Below, piece by piece: positions 16,419-25,172 of a DNA stretch of 64,000 bases. The notes under the pieces were generated by a model that had not been told where the DNA came from, searched no databases, and was given only the letters and a program-made list of their open reading frames with translations. The stretch lies in NCBI GenBank assembly GCA_036501145.1, contig DASYAV010000133.1, forward strand, positions 124,001 through 188,000, written 5' to 3'. Every line of letters begins with the position of its first letter. Positions within the stretch are counted from its first letter, which is position 1. The position numbers were made by a program, and so were the translations under genes. Origin of the DNA: PALSA-505 sp036501145. GTDB taxonomy: Bacteria; Actinomycetota; Actinomycetes; Streptosporangiales; Streptosporangiaceae.

Positions 16419-17704
16419 TCTGGCCTCCATTTCTCCTCCATGCGGCGGGCGGATTCGGGCTGGAACCAGTAAACCCCGCTGGCCGGCGGTCGGGTGTTCG
16501 TGTCGGCGGGGACCGGCCGGCGGGTTACCTGCCGTTGTTCTGGACGGGTGAGGAGGTAGCCGCCGGCCAGGGTGATGGTGACGGCCATGGCGGCGAGCAG
16601 GGTCTGGTATCCGGCGATGGTGATGAGCGCGGCGCCGAGAGCGATGGAGATGGTCTGGGGGGTGGTGACCAGTGTTTCCGTGGCGCTGTAGACCCGGCCT
16701 TGCAGGTCTGCCGGGGTGAGCCGCTGGACCAGGGTGATGAGCCCGACGACGATCCACGGGATGGCGGCGCCGAACATGATGTCGCCGGCGATGACGGGGG
16801 CCAGCAGCCGGGGAATTTCCAGCGCGGCACCGGCTGCGGCGGTGAACATGGCCATGCCCATCAGGCGCCCCTCACCGAGCCGGCGGACCAGCGGCGCGGC
16901 GCTGAGCCCGCCGGTGACGGCGCCTGCCCCCTGCAGGGCGGCGAGGACTCCGACGAAGGCGGCGGGCCGGTGCAACCCGGTGCCGGCGATGGCGTACGTG
17001 ATGGTTTCGATGAAGCCGAACACGGTCGTGGTGAACGCGCCGGCGATAATCACGTGCCGCAGCTCGATGGTGCGCCAGATGTGCCGCGCCCCGGCGGCCA
17101 GCTGGGTGGCCCACCGGCCGACAGCGGGCTGGGGAGCGGGTTCCCGCACGCGCAGCAGCAGCAAGGAGATGACGGCAGGCACGAACGTGGCGGCGTCGAT
17201 GACGGCGACGGCGTGGGCGCCGATGGCGACGAACAGCCCGGCCCCGGCGAGCGGGCCGATCAGCTTCAGCCCTTCCTGGGCGGTGCGGAAGGCGCCGTTG
17301 GCGTCGGGCAGCAGCTCGGCGGGAACCATGACGGTCAGCAGGGCGGACTGGGCCGGCCCGAGGATTCCGTAGGACACGCCGTAGCCGAACATCACGGCGT
17401 CAATCAGCCACAGCTGCCCCCGGCCGCCCACGGCCAGCAGAGCGAGCACTACTCCGGCGGTGAGGGTGTTGGTGACCAGCAGCAGGGGCCGGCGCCGGAA
17501 CCGGTCGGCCAGCAGCCCGAACACGGGAGCCAGCAGTGATGGGGCGGTGAAGAAGAAAAACACCAGGCCGGCCTGGGCGTTGCTGCCGGTCAGGGTCTTC
17601 ACCCAGATGCCCATGGCCAGCCACAAGCTTGAGTCGCCGAACAGCGAGAACAGCTGCCCGGTCAGGTAGATCCGGGCGTCGCGGTGGGCCAGGAGCCGGC
17701 GCAC
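16415..17704 (-). CDS. MFS efflux transporter
   Basis: A 429-residue major-facilitator protein with about 12 hydrophobic segments; the loop 2/3 motif is LLADRFRRRPLLL. It resembles actinobacterial drug-efflux proteins of the macrolide-efflux/MFS_3 type. The GTG start at 17704 lies 5 nt after the stop of the ArsR-type gene; a longer upstream frame would run through that gene and is not credible. It ends 4 nt inside the reductase gene. Export of a toxic compound sensed by the linked regulator is the likely job; the substrate is unknown. Confidence 0.87.
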   Translation of the reverse strand: MRRLLAHRDARIYLTGQLFSLFGDSSLWLAMGIWVKTLTGSNAQAGLVFFFFTAPSLLAPVFGLLADRFRRRPLLLVTNTLTAGVVLALLAVGGRGQLWLIDAVMFGYGVSYGILGPAQSALLTVMVPAELLPDANGAFRTAQEGLKLIGPLAGAGLFVAIGAHAVAVIDAATFVPAVISLLLLRVREPAPQPAVGRWATQLAAGARHIWRTIELRHVIIAGAFTTTVFGFIETITYAIAGTGLHRPAAFVGVLAALQGAGAVTGGLSAAPLVRRLGEGRLMGMAMFTAAAGAALEIPRLLAPVIAGDIMFGAAIPWIVVGLITLVQRLTPADLQGRVYSATETLVTTPQTISIALGAALITIAGYQTLLAAMAVTITLAGGYLLTRPEQRQVTRRPVPADTNTRPPASGVYWFQPESARRMEEKWRPE

Positions 17705-17709
17705 GGGGG

Positions 17710-18333
17710 CTACTTCGCCGGGAGCCGGACCGGGTAGGCGAAGAGCAGCAGCTCGATGGGCAGCGATGTCGCCGGCCGCCGTGCCGGGTCGGTGTTGCGG
17801 TCGGTGTAGCGGTTCAGGATGGCCATGATCTGCTCGTCGATCGCCCTGAGCTCCTCGGGCGTCACGTGCAGCACCGCTTCGCTGCCGCCGGTGACTTCCT
17901 GCCAGGCCAGCGGGTAATCGGACCGTGCCGCGTAGAAGGCGGCGAGGCGGGCGAAGTACCGCTCTCTCAGCATCCGGTCCAGCCCCCGGGCCGCCACCGC
18001 GGTGTCCGGGTCCTCGTGCAGGTCGGAGAAGTGCATCCGGTACGTCGTGAGCCGCCATGGCCGGGACCGGCCGGGTGCCGGGCCGGCCTCTTCGACGAAC
18101 CCGTACTTGGCCAGTTGCCGGAAGTGGAACGAGCAGGTGTTAGGCGGCTCGCCGATCAGTTCACCCGCCTGGGTGGCGGTGAGCGGCCCTTCCAGTTCCA
18201 GCGCCTCGAGCAACGCCAGGCGCACCGGATGGGTTAGCCCCCGCATCGTCTGCGGGTCGCTGAGCTCGCGCCGGCCCGCGCCGGAGGGAGGCTCACCCGG
18301 CCCGGCTGTCGCAAGGTTACTGTCGCTACTCAT
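17710..18333 (-). CDS. ArsR-type winged-helix regulator
   Basis: A 207-residue regulator with an ArsR/HTH_20 winged helix at about 27-95 (LTHPVRLALLEALELEG; NTCSFHFRQLAKYGFVEE) and a helical C-terminus that probably dimerises. No metal-binding Cys pair of ArsR/SmtB type is present, so an organic ligand is more likely. It heads an operon with an MFS exporter and a reductase. A perfect 17-bp palindrome covers its -10 box and first codons, which suggests autorepression relieved by the exported compound. Confidence 0.85.
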   Translation of the reverse strand: MSSDSNLATAGPGEPPSGAGRRELSDPQTMRGLTHPVRLALLEALELEGPLTATQAGELIGEPPNTCSFHFRQLAKYGFVEEAGPAPGRSRPWRLTTYRMHFSDLHEDPDTAVAARGLDRMLRERYFARLAAFYAARSDYPLAWQEVTGGSEAVLHVTPEELRAIDEQIMAILNRYTDRNTDPARRPATSLPIELLLFAYPVRLPAK

Positions 18334-18368
18334 CTTGCGACAGTAACCTTGCGAAGCTTCCTGTGCAA
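18310..18368 (-). promoter_or_regulatory. ArsR-type promoter and operator over a leaderless start
   Basis: On the - strand: -35 TTGCAC (18363-18368), 17-nt spacer, -10 TACTGT (18340-18345), then 6 nt and the ATG (18333), so the mRNA should start on the ATG. A perfect 17-bp inverted repeat (18310-18326 and 18337-18353, 10-nt spacer) covers the -10 and codons 2-8. There is no Shine-Dalgarno sequence. Confidence 0.75.
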
Positions 18369-18393
18369 GCTCACCCGACGGCCGCGGGCAGGG

Positions 18394-19413
18394 TCAGGCC
18401 GTGGCCCGCCAGGCGTCGGCCAGGTCCACGTAGCTGGCCCGGCGGCGGTCGCGGTCCAGGCTGGGAGTGACCACCACGATCTCGTCCGCCTCGGCCAGCT
18501 GTTTCATCTCGAGCAGCCGTTCCGCGACGGCCTTGGGCTCGCCGGTCACCATCCGGCCGTCACGGTTACGCCCCGCCTGGAACCCCGGTGACCGGGCGAA
18601 GTCGCGGACCTCCTCGGGCCGCAGTGGCTCGCGTATGCCGCGGCGGAGGTTCGCGATGGTCAGCGTCCAGCCCGCCTCGAACTCGGCGACCGCGTCGGCG
18701 TCCTGGCTCGCGAAGGCCAGCACCGACATCGCCGAGTACGGCGGCGCGCCGCCCGGCCCGGGCTGGAAGGTGCGCCGGTAGTCACGCAGCGCCTCGAACG
18801 CGATGTCCGGGCTCATGTGGTGGGCGAACGCCGCGCTCATCCCGTTGACCGCGGCGAACTTCGGGCCGTAGTGGCTGGAACCGAGCATGAACAGCTCCGG
18901 CCGTTCCGCGATCAGCGGCGCGGCCACCAGCCGGGCGTACGGATGCCCGTCGGGGAACCCGTCACCCAGGAACGCCAGCAGCTCGCCGACCTGGGCTGGG
19001 AACTCCGCGGCCGGGTCGGTCACCATGCCACGGCGCAGCACGTGCGCGGTGAGCGGGTCGGTGCCCGGCGCCCGGCCGAGCGCCAGATCCACCCGGCCCG
19101 GGTACATGGCGACCAGCGTCCGGAACATCTCGGCCACCTTGAACGCCGCGTGGTTGGGCAGCATGATCCCGGCCGCGCCCACCCTGATCCGCGTGGTCCT
19201 CGCCCCGATGTGGGCGATCAGCAGCTCCGGAGCGCTGCACGCCAGGCTGGTCATGTTGTGGTGCTCGGAGACCCAGTACCGCCGGTACCCGGCCGCCTCC
19301 ACCGCCTGGGCAATGCCGGCCGCCCCGGCGATCGCCGCGCCGGCCTGCTCACCGTGTTCGATCCCGACGAAGTCCAGCACGGCCAGCGGCAGCGAATCTG
19401 AGTTGTGTTCCAC
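18394..19413 (-). CDS. LLM-class flavin-dependent oxidoreductase
   Basis: A luciferase-family protein of about 339 residues of the MsnO8-like group: LPLAVLDFVGIEHGEQ, YWVSEHHNMTSLACSAPE, GAAGIMLPNHAAFKVAE and DLALGRAPGTDP. Members are FMN-dependent monooxygenases or oxidoreductases with mostly unknown substrates. Start is uncertain: GTG 19413 or TTG 19425; neither has a good ribosome-binding site, and close spacing to the PanE gene suggests translational coupling. It is the last gene of an MFS-PanE-LLM operon. Confidence 0.85.
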   Translation of the reverse strand: MEHNSDSLPLAVLDFVGIEHGEQAGAAIAGAAGIAQAVEAAGYRRYWVSEHHNMTSLACSAPELLIAHIGARTTRIRVGAAGIMLPNHAAFKVAEMFRTLVAMYPGRVDLALGRAPGTDPLTAHVLRRGMVTDPAAEFPAQVGELLAFLGDGFPDGHPYARLVAAPLIAERPELFMLGSSHYGPKFAAVNGMSAAFAHHMSPDIAFEALRDYRRTFQPGPGGAPPYSAMSVLAFASQDADAVAEFEAGWTLTIANLRRGIREPLRPEEVRDFARSPGFQAGRNRDGRMVTGEPKAVAERLLEMKQLAEADEIVVVTPSLDRDRRRASYVDLADAWRATA

Positions 19414-19431
19414 ACCCAAAGTCAATTCGTA

Positions 19432-20367
19432 TCAGCCGGGCGGCATTCCCAGCCGTGCGTCGTGCACCCGCATGGTCAGCGTGGCCGCGTCGAGCAGCGG
19501 GGTGGCCACACCCAGCGACCTGGCCCGGCGGATCAGGTCGCCGAACACGTGCTCCACCTCGGTGCGCCGGCCGGCCTGCAGGTCCCGGTACATGGAGGCG
19601 CTGGCCGCCGACCCCGGCCTGGTGAGGAACCCGGCGGCGGCGTCCCGCTCGGCCGGCGGCAGCGGGTGGCCCGCGGCGGCGGCGACCGCGGCCGCCTCAC
19701 CCAGGATGGCCAGCGCCAGCCCGGTGCCGCCCGGAACCGCCGCCACCTCGCCGACCGTGCCGCGCGCCAGGCAGGTCAGCGCCCCGAGCGAGACGATGAA
19801 CACCCACTTGTGCCACATCGCGCCGACGATGTCGCCGGTGGCCCGCACGGTGAACCCGGCGCCGGACAGCAGCCCGGCCACATCCTCGGCCCGGGACGGC
19901 GGGGTCCCCTCCTGGGCGCCGACGGTGATGCTGGCCAGCGGGGCCAGCTGGACGATCGTGCCGTCGGCGTCGAGGGTTGAGATCACCCGCACCGCCGCGC
20001 CCAGCACCCGCCGCGGGCCGAACCGCTCGTTCAGCACCTCCATGTGGGCCAGGCCGTTGAGGAACGGCACGATCGCCGTGCCCGGTCCGGCCGCCGGGGC
20101 CAGGTCGTCGAGCGCCCGCCCCAGCCCGGTGGCCTTGACCGACAGCAGCACCACGTCGTAGCCGCCACCGAGGTCCTGGGCGGTGACGGCCTGCGCGTCG
20201 ATGACCTCGGTGCCGTCCGGCCCGGTCACCCGCAGCCCGTCCCGGCTCAGCGCGGCAGCACGGGGCGGCCGCACCAGGAACGTGACGTCCCGCCCGTGCT
20301 GGGCCAGCCGCGCGCCGAAGAAGCCGCCGGTCGCCCCGGCTCCGACCACCAGAATCCGCTCACCCAT
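19432..20367 (-). CDS. panE: 2-dehydropantoate 2-reductase-family protein
   Basis: A 311-residue KPR/ApbA-fold enzyme. The N-terminal Rossmann motif is VVGAGATGGFFGARLA (residues 7-22); the C-terminal helical domain carries the catalytic-lysine segment MWHKWVFI and the late VEHVFGDLIRRA motif. PanE reduces ketopantoate to pantoate with NADPH on the way to coenzyme A. Many actinomycete paralogues act on other 2-keto acids, and its place between an MFS transporter and an LLM oxidoreductase, 4 and 6+ nt away, argues for a specialised role, so the symbol is tentative. Confidence 0.8.
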   Translation of the reverse strand: MGERILVVGAGATGGFFGARLAQHGRDVTFLVRPPRAAALSRDGLRVTGPDGTEVIDAQAVTAQDLGGGYDVVLLSVKATGLGRALDDLAPAAGPGTAIVPFLNGLAHMEVLNERFGPRRVLGAAVRVISTLDADGTIVQLAPLASITVGAQEGTPPSRAEDVAGLLSGAGFTVRATGDIVGAMWHKWVFIVSLGALTCLARGTVGEVAAVPGGTGLALAILGEAAAVAAAAGHPLPPAERDAAAGFLTRPGSAASASMYRDLQAGRRTEVEHVFGDLIRRARSLGVATPLLDAATLTMRVHDARLGMPPG

Positions 20368-20371
20368 GGGG

Positions 20372-21652
20372 CTACCGTATGGTCCGGGCCGGGCGGGTGC
20401 GCCAGGCCTCGGCCGACATGATCAGCGCGACGCCGGCCACGATGCTGCCGAACACCTCGAACGTCGTCTGCAGCCCCAGATGAGTGACGACGAGCCCGGC
20501 GATGACCGCGGGCACCGACAGCGAGGCGTAGGCGACCAGGTAGAACGCGGACATGACCGAGGCGCGGTGCTCGGCCGGGATCACCGCGGTGAGCTGCCGC
20601 AGGCCGCCCAGGAACGCGGTGCCGAACCCGACGCCCGCGATGAACGCGCCGGCCAGGAACAGCCACCGGGAGTCCAGCGCGGTCGCGATCACGATGAGCA
20701 CCAGCCCGGCGGTCAGCGCGGCCGACCCCGCGGTCGCGCCCAGCCAGGCCGGCAGCCGGTGGAACGCGAGCTGAGCCAGCGCCGCGGGCACCGTGAGCAT
20801 GATCCCGGCCACCGCCGCGACGATGACGTTCGCCGTGCTGAACAGGTGCGCCGACACCTGGGCGCCGATCGAGAAGAACAGGCCGCCGATCGACCAGGAG
20901 CCAAGCACGGCCAGGCTGGCCAGCAGGAACGGATGCCTTATCCCGGCCGGCACGCTCGGCCGCTGCACGGTCAGCCGCAGTGGGGCGCGCCCAGTCACCG
21001 GCTCGGGCATCCAGTAGGCGGCGGTCAGCGCGGCGCCGAACAACACCAGCAGCAGCACGAAGGGGATGGTCCTGGGCGCCGTCCCGGCCTGGACCAGGGC
21101 GGCCGAGGAGAGCTGGCCCAGTCCGAGGCCGGCGCAGCTGGCGACCGCGTTGGCCAGCCCCACGCTCACCGGGTCGCGCCGCCAGTGCAGGTCGAGCAGC
21201 GCGGCGCTGGCCGCACTCAGCGCGGTGCCGGTGGCCAGGCCCTGCAGGCCGCGGGCCACGAACAGCCACGCGGTGGACTGGGCCGCGATGAACAGCAGCC
21301 AGCAGACCATCAGCGCGCCCAGCGAGCCGAGCAGCACCGGCCGCCGGCCGACCTGGTCAGACACCCGCCCGGCCAGCAGCAGGGCGGCCAGCACCCCGAA
21401 GGCGTAGGTGGCGTATATCAGCGTCACGGTGAGCGCCGAGAAGTGCCAGGCGGCGGCGTAGAGCCCGTACAGCGGCGACGGCACCACCGAGCCGAACAGG
21501 CACAGGAAGATCACCGCGGCAGCCAGCGTGTAGGAGGCGCGCTGCGGCAGCACCCACCGGCGCCGGCTGGCTCTGGTCCTGGCCGCGGTCCGGCCCACGG
21601 TTTTCGCCGCGCCCTCTTGCTGTGTCAGCTGTGGTTCGGTGAATGAACTCAT
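20372..21652 (-). CDS. MFS transporter under HxlR-type control
   Basis: A 426-residue major-facilitator protein with 12 predicted segments after a 45-residue polar N-terminus; loop 2/3 motif is GRVSDQVGRRPVLLGS. I placed the start at ATG 21652 (MSSFTEPQL), because the promoter elements lie directly before it; a longer frame to 21769 would run through the operator and the divergent gene. It heads an operon with panE-like and LLM genes. Export or uptake cannot be decided. Confidence 0.85.
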   Translation of the reverse strand: MSSFTEPQLTQQEGAAKTVGRTAARTRASRRRWVLPQRASYTLAAAVIFLCLFGSVVPSPLYGLYAAAWHFSALTVTLIYATYAFGVLAALLLAGRVSDQVGRRPVLLGSLGALMVCWLLFIAAQSTAWLFVARGLQGLATGTALSAASAALLDLHWRRDPVSVGLANAVASCAGLGLGQLSSAALVQAGTAPRTIPFVLLLVLFGAALTAAYWMPEPVTGRAPLRLTVQRPSVPAGIRHPFLLASLAVLGSWSIGGLFFSIGAQVSAHLFSTANVIVAAVAGIMLTVPAALAQLAFHRLPAWLGATAGSAALTAGLVLIVIATALDSRWLFLAGAFIAGVGFGTAFLGGLRQLTAVIPAEHRASVMSAFYLVAYASLSVPAVIAGLVVTHLGLQTTFEVFGSIVAGVALIMSAEAWRTRPARTIR

Positions 21653-21700
21653 GGGCACCGATCCTAGAGGTTCATTCACCGAACTTTCAAGTGATATTCT
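21634..21700. promoter_or_regulatory. Divergent promoter with twin HxlR-type operators
   Basis: GTTCGGTGAATGAAC (21634-21648) and its exact reverse complement (21670-21684) form a perfect 15-bp inverted repeat, and each arm is itself a GTTC...GAAC dyad. For the - strand MFS gene the right arm fills the spacer between -35 TTGAAA (21685-21690) and -10 TAGGAT (21661-21666). For the + strand regulator it covers the -35 region of -10 TATTCT (21695-21700). Both mRNAs should be nearly or fully leaderless. Confidence 0.8.
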
Positions 21701-21707
21701 GCCCGGC

Positions 21708-22238
21708 ATGGCACTCCCTCGTGAGTACACCGGCCAGGACTGCGCCATCGCGCGCGCCCTGGAGATCATCGGCGAGCGGTGGACGCTGCTGATCGTGCGG
21801 GACGCCTTCTACGGCGTCCGCCGGTTCACCGACTTCCGCGACCACCTGGACATCCCCAGGGCGGTGCTGGCCGAGCGGCTGAACCTGCTGGTCGAGCACG
21901 GCATCCTGGCCAGGTCCACGGCGGCCAGCGGGCGGGAGGAGTACACGCTCACCGGCAAGGGCGAAGAGCTGTGGCCGACGGTGTGGGCGCTGCAGTCCTG
22001 GGGCGGCAGGTACTACGTGGCGGCCGGGTGCGCCCGGCCGGTCAGGCACAGCGGCTGCGGCGGCGCCCTCGCTCCCGATGGCCGGTGCGAGTCCTGTGGC
22101 GCCCGGCCAGAGCCGGGTGACCTTACCCTGCATCCCCGGCCGGCCGGGGCACCGGGCACGGCCCGGACCGACCCGGTCAGCCAGGCGCTGTCCGTCCCGC
22201 ACCGCATGCTGACCCCGATCGGGCGTGCGCCTGCGTAG
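21708..22238 (+). CDS. HxlR-family winged-helix regulator
   Basis: A 176-residue HxlR/MarR-like regulator. The winged helix (residues 5-95) has the signature CAIARALEIIGERWTLLIVRDAFYG and RFTDFRDHLDIPRAVLAERLN. A short C-terminal tail carries four cysteines (GCGG...CESCG), a possible metal or redox site not standard in the family. ATG 21708 lies 7 nt after the -10 box, with no Shine-Dalgarno sequence. It probably represses the divergent MFS-PanE-LLM operon and itself through the shared palindromic operators. Confidence 0.88.
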   Translation: MALPREYTGQDCAIARALEIIGERWTLLIVRDAFYGVRRFTDFRDHLDIPRAVLAERLNLLVEHGILARSTAASGREEYTLTGKGEELWPTVWALQSWGGRYYVAAGCARPVRHSGCGGALAPDGRCESCGARPEPGDLTLHPRPAGAPGTARTDPVSQALSVPHRMLTPIGRAPA

Positions 22239-22280
22239 CCTGGCGGCGGGCTGGTGCGGCCTGGCAGCGGAAGGGGCGGG

Positions 22281-23648
22281 ATGGATCTTCGGGACTGGGT
22301 GACCCACGCGGTGGACGCGGTGCGGTCGTGGGAATCGGGTTATGCCGAGTTCAGCCGGCACCCGTCCCTGGCTGTGGACCCCGAGCGGTTCGGGGAGGCG
22401 TTCGGCGAACTGGCCGGGCGGCTGCGGGACAACTACCCGTACTTCCATCCGTTCTACGCCGGCCAGATGCTGAAACCGCCGCATCCGGCCGCGGTGGCCG
22501 GCTACCTGGCCGCGATGCTGATCAACCCGAACAACCACGCGCTGGATGGCGGCCCGGCCACCTCAGCGCTGGAGAAGGAGGCGGTGGCCCAGCTCGCCGC
22601 CATGTTCGGCTTCGGCACCCACCTGGGCCACCTGACCAGCAGCGGCACCATCGCGAACCTGGAAGCGCTGTGGGTGGCCCGTGAGCTGCACCCCGGCCGC
22701 GGCATCGCCTACAGCGCCGAGGCGCACTACACGCACGGCCGGATGTGCGGCGTGCTGGGCGTGCCGGGCACCGCCGTGCCGGCCGACGGCCGCGGCCGGC
22801 TCTCGGTCGCCGCACTGGACGAACTGCTGGCCGGCGGCCAGATCGGCACCGTGGTAGCGACCGCTGGAACCACCGGGCTCGGCGCTATCGACCCCGTGCA
22901 CGACATACTGGCGGTGGCCCGCAAGCACGGCGTGCGAGTGCACGTGGACGCCGCCTACGGCGGCTTCTTCGCGCTGCTGGCCGGGCGGGACGACCGGGCC
23001 GGGCTTGACCCGGCACCCTGGCGGGCCATCGCCTCCTGCGACTCGGTGGTGGTGGATCCGCACAAACACGGGCTGCAGCCCTACGGCTGCGGGGCGGTGC
23101 TGTTCGCCGACCCGTCGGTCGGGCAGCTGTACCGGCACGACTCGCCGTACACCTACTTCACCTCCAGCGAGCTGCATCTCGGGGAGATCAGCCTGGAGTG
23201 CTCGCGGGCCGGCGCGGCCGCGGCCGCACTGTGGCTCACCTTCCGGCTGCTGCCCCCGGTGGCGGGCGACCCACGTGGGCTGGGTGAGGTGCTCGCCGCC
23301 GGCCGGCGGGCGGCGCTGGACTGGGCCGCCCTGCTGGCCGGGTCGGGCCGGCTCGAGCTCTACCAGCCGCCGGAGCTCGACATCGTCTGCTATTTCCCGG
23401 TGACCAGCCCGCCCAGCCTGGCCACGATCGACGAAGCGTCGGCACGGATGCTGGCGGCCGGCATGGCCGACCAGGATCACCCGGTGTTCGTCAGCACGCT
23501 CACCGTGCCGGCCGACGCGTTCCGTGGACGGCACCCACGGGTGGCGGCCGACCGGGAGCGGGCCCGGATCCTGCGCAGCGTGCTGATGAAACCGGAGTCG
23601 GAGACGTACCTGGCCGAACTGCACGCCAGGCTGGAGCGGCTGGCCTAG
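22281..23648 (+). CDS. Group II PLP-dependent amino-acid decarboxylase
   Basis: A 455-residue pyridoxal-phosphate enzyme of the glutamate/aromatic-amino-acid decarboxylase group. Lys262 in DPHKHGLQPYG should bind PLP, and Asp223 in VHVDAAYGG should hold the pyridine nitrogen; LTSSGTIANLEAL is the phosphate-binding region. Which amino acid is used cannot be read; glutamate, tyrosine or tryptophan-like substrates are all possible. ATG 22281 follows GGAAGGGG. The gene starts 42 nt after the HxlR gene on the same strand and may be read with it. Confidence 0.87.
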   Translation: MDLRDWVTHAVDAVRSWESGYAEFSRHPSLAVDPERFGEAFGELAGRLRDNYPYFHPFYAGQMLKPPHPAAVAGYLAAMLINPNNHALDGGPATSALEKEAVAQLAAMFGFGTHLGHLTSSGTIANLEALWVARELHPGRGIAYSAEAHYTHGRMCGVLGVPGTAVPADGRGRLSVAALDELLAGGQIGTVVATAGTTGLGAIDPVHDILAVARKHGVRVHVDAAYGGFFALLAGRDDRAGLDPAPWRAIASCDSVVVDPHKHGLQPYGCGAVLFADPSVGQLYRHDSPYTYFTSSELHLGEISLECSRAGAAAAALWLTFRLLPPVAGDPRGLGEVLAAGRRAALDWAALLAGSGRLELYQPPELDIVCYFPVTSPPSLATIDEASARMLAAGMADQDHPVFVSTLTVPADAFRGRHPRVAADRERARILRSVLMKPESETYLAELHARLERLA

Positions 23649-23773
23649 TTGGCCGGCCGAACGCGCCCGTCCCTTGCTGGCGCGCATCCTGGGCGCGGCC
23701 GAAACTGTTTCACTGGCCGGGCGGCACGTCTACTCTGGACCATCTGCGCCGCCTGGAAGATAGTGGGACGACG

Positions 23774-25159
23774 ATGAATTTCTGCACCAACTGCGGCCAG
23801 CCGAGGACTGCCGACGCGCGGTTCTGCACCTCGTGCGGGACGCCGTTCGCCGCTGGTGCCGCAGACGAGTCGCCCCCCGCACCGCCAGAACCCCAGCCCG
23901 GCCCGGAGCAGTCCTGGCAGACGCCGCAGGAAGCGTGGCCATCGCCAGAGGACGCACCGGCGCCCCAGCCGACCCCGCTCGCCCAGCCAGCCGACCCGGC
24001 ACCGGAGGAGAACTGGGCCGCGCCGCAGGGCGCGTGGGCCCCCCAGCAGGATGCACCGACGCCCCCGCAGGGCGCGTGGGTTCCGCAGCCGGACGCGCCA
24101 TCTCCGCAACAGGACGCACCAGCACCCCCACCGGAAACGTGGGCACCGCAGCAGGACACGGTGGCCGGGCAGCAGGACACGGTGGCCGGGCAGCAGGACA
24201 CGGTGGCCGGGCAGCAGGACACGGTGGCCGGGCAGCAGGACACCTGGGGACCCCAGCAGGAGACCTGGGCCGCCCCGCCGGGCGCGGGCTTCGCCGCGGA
24301 GCCGGGTGCGGGCATCGCTGGGCAGCCGGGCCCCGGGCCGGAAGCTGGGAACGATCCCTTCGCCCACTTCTTCCGGGACTCCCCCGGCCAGCCGACCGAG
24401 CAGCAGGGCTGGCCCGACCAGCAGGGCGGCTGGGCCGACCAGCAGGGCGGCTGGCCCAACCCGCCGGAGGCGGGGTACGGCCCGGCGACGGTCTCCCAGC
24501 CGCCGCCCTACCCCGGCGGCGGCCCACCTGGTGAGGAGCCGCCGCGCCGAAACCGGGCCAGGGCGATCACGCTGCTGGCCGGCGTCGTCGTGGTGCTGGC
24601 GGCCGGCGGGGTGGGCGCGTGGGCGGCGCTCGGCGGCAAGGGGCACCCGAGCGCCCAGTCCAGCCACACCGCACATCACACCAGCACGCCGCACAGCAGC
24701 TCACCGCGGCCATCGACCAGCGCGCCGAGCAGTTCCCCGAAGCCCTCCCCCAGCCCCTCCGGGATGGTCGTGGCGGCTCCCGGGGTAACCGCGAAGAAGG
24801 GCGAGCGGACCGTGCTGGCCTTCCTGGACAGCTACTTCACCGCGATCAACACGCACAACTACCAGAAGTACTACGGGCTTCTCGACACCCAGCAGCAGCG
24901 GGACGTCACCCAGGGGCAGTTCGATTCCGGGTACCGCAAGACCCGGGACAGCCACGCCACCCTGGTCGCGCTGGGCCCGGTGGGAAGTGGCGTCGTCGCC
25001 GCCTCCGTCACCTTCACCAGCCATCAGCCGGCCTCAGACAGCCCCAGCCACACCAGCTGCACGAACTGGAACACCACGTTGTACCTTCGGCACCAGGGAG
25101 GCTCATACGTCATCGGGGCACCGCCAGCCAGCTATCACGCCTCGTACCAAGCCTGCTGA
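23774..25159 (+). CDS. Zinc-ribbon, Pro/Gln-rich membrane-anchored protein
   Basis: A 461-residue protein in four parts: an N-terminal zinc ribbon (Cys4, Cys7, Cys18, Cys21), a 220-residue low-complexity Pro/Gln/Ala region with WxPQQD repeats, one membrane segment near 260-285 (ITLLAGVVVVLAAGG), and an outside domain of about 170 residues after a Ser/Thr/Pro linker. The last part begins VLAFLDSYFTAINTHNYQ, an NTF2-like helical start. The topology puts the ribbon inside and the C-terminal domain outside. Function unknown. Four exact 21-bp repeats encode QQDTVAG. Confidence 0.75.
   Translation: MNFCTNCGQPRTADARFCTSCGTPFAAGAADESPPAPPEPQPGPEQSWQTPQEAWPSPEDAPAPQPTPLAQPADPAPEENWAAPQGAWAPQQDAPTPPQGAWVPQPDAPSPQQDAPAPPPETWAPQQDTVAGQQDTVAGQQDTVAGQQDTVAGQQDTWGPQQETWAAPPGAGFAAEPGAGIAGQPGPGPEAGNDPFAHFFRDSPGQPTEQQGWPDQQGGWADQQGGWPNPPEAGYGPATVSQPPPYPGGGPPGEEPPRRNRARAITLLAGVVVVLAAGGVGAWAALGGKGHPSAQSSHTAHHTSTPHSSSPRPSTSAPSSSPKPSPSPSGMVVAAPGVTAKKGERTVLAFLDSYFTAINTHNYQKYYGLLDTQQQRDVTQGQFDSGYRKTRDSHATLVALGPVGSGVVAASVTFTSHQPASDSPSHTSCTNWNTTLYLRHQGGSYVIGAPPASYHASYQAC
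24149..24243 (+). repeat. Perfect 21-bp tandem repeat, 4.5 copies
   Basis: Four identical copies of CAGCAGGACACGGTGGCCGG+G and an 11-nt partial fifth, coding QQDTVAG in frame. Perfect identity suggests recent expansion. Confidence 0.95.
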
Positions 25160-25172
25160 CCTGGGGGCAGCG

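Noticed and set aside
24149..24243. A CRISPR array
   Set aside because: The 21-bp units follow each other without spacers and encode an in-frame heptapeptide.
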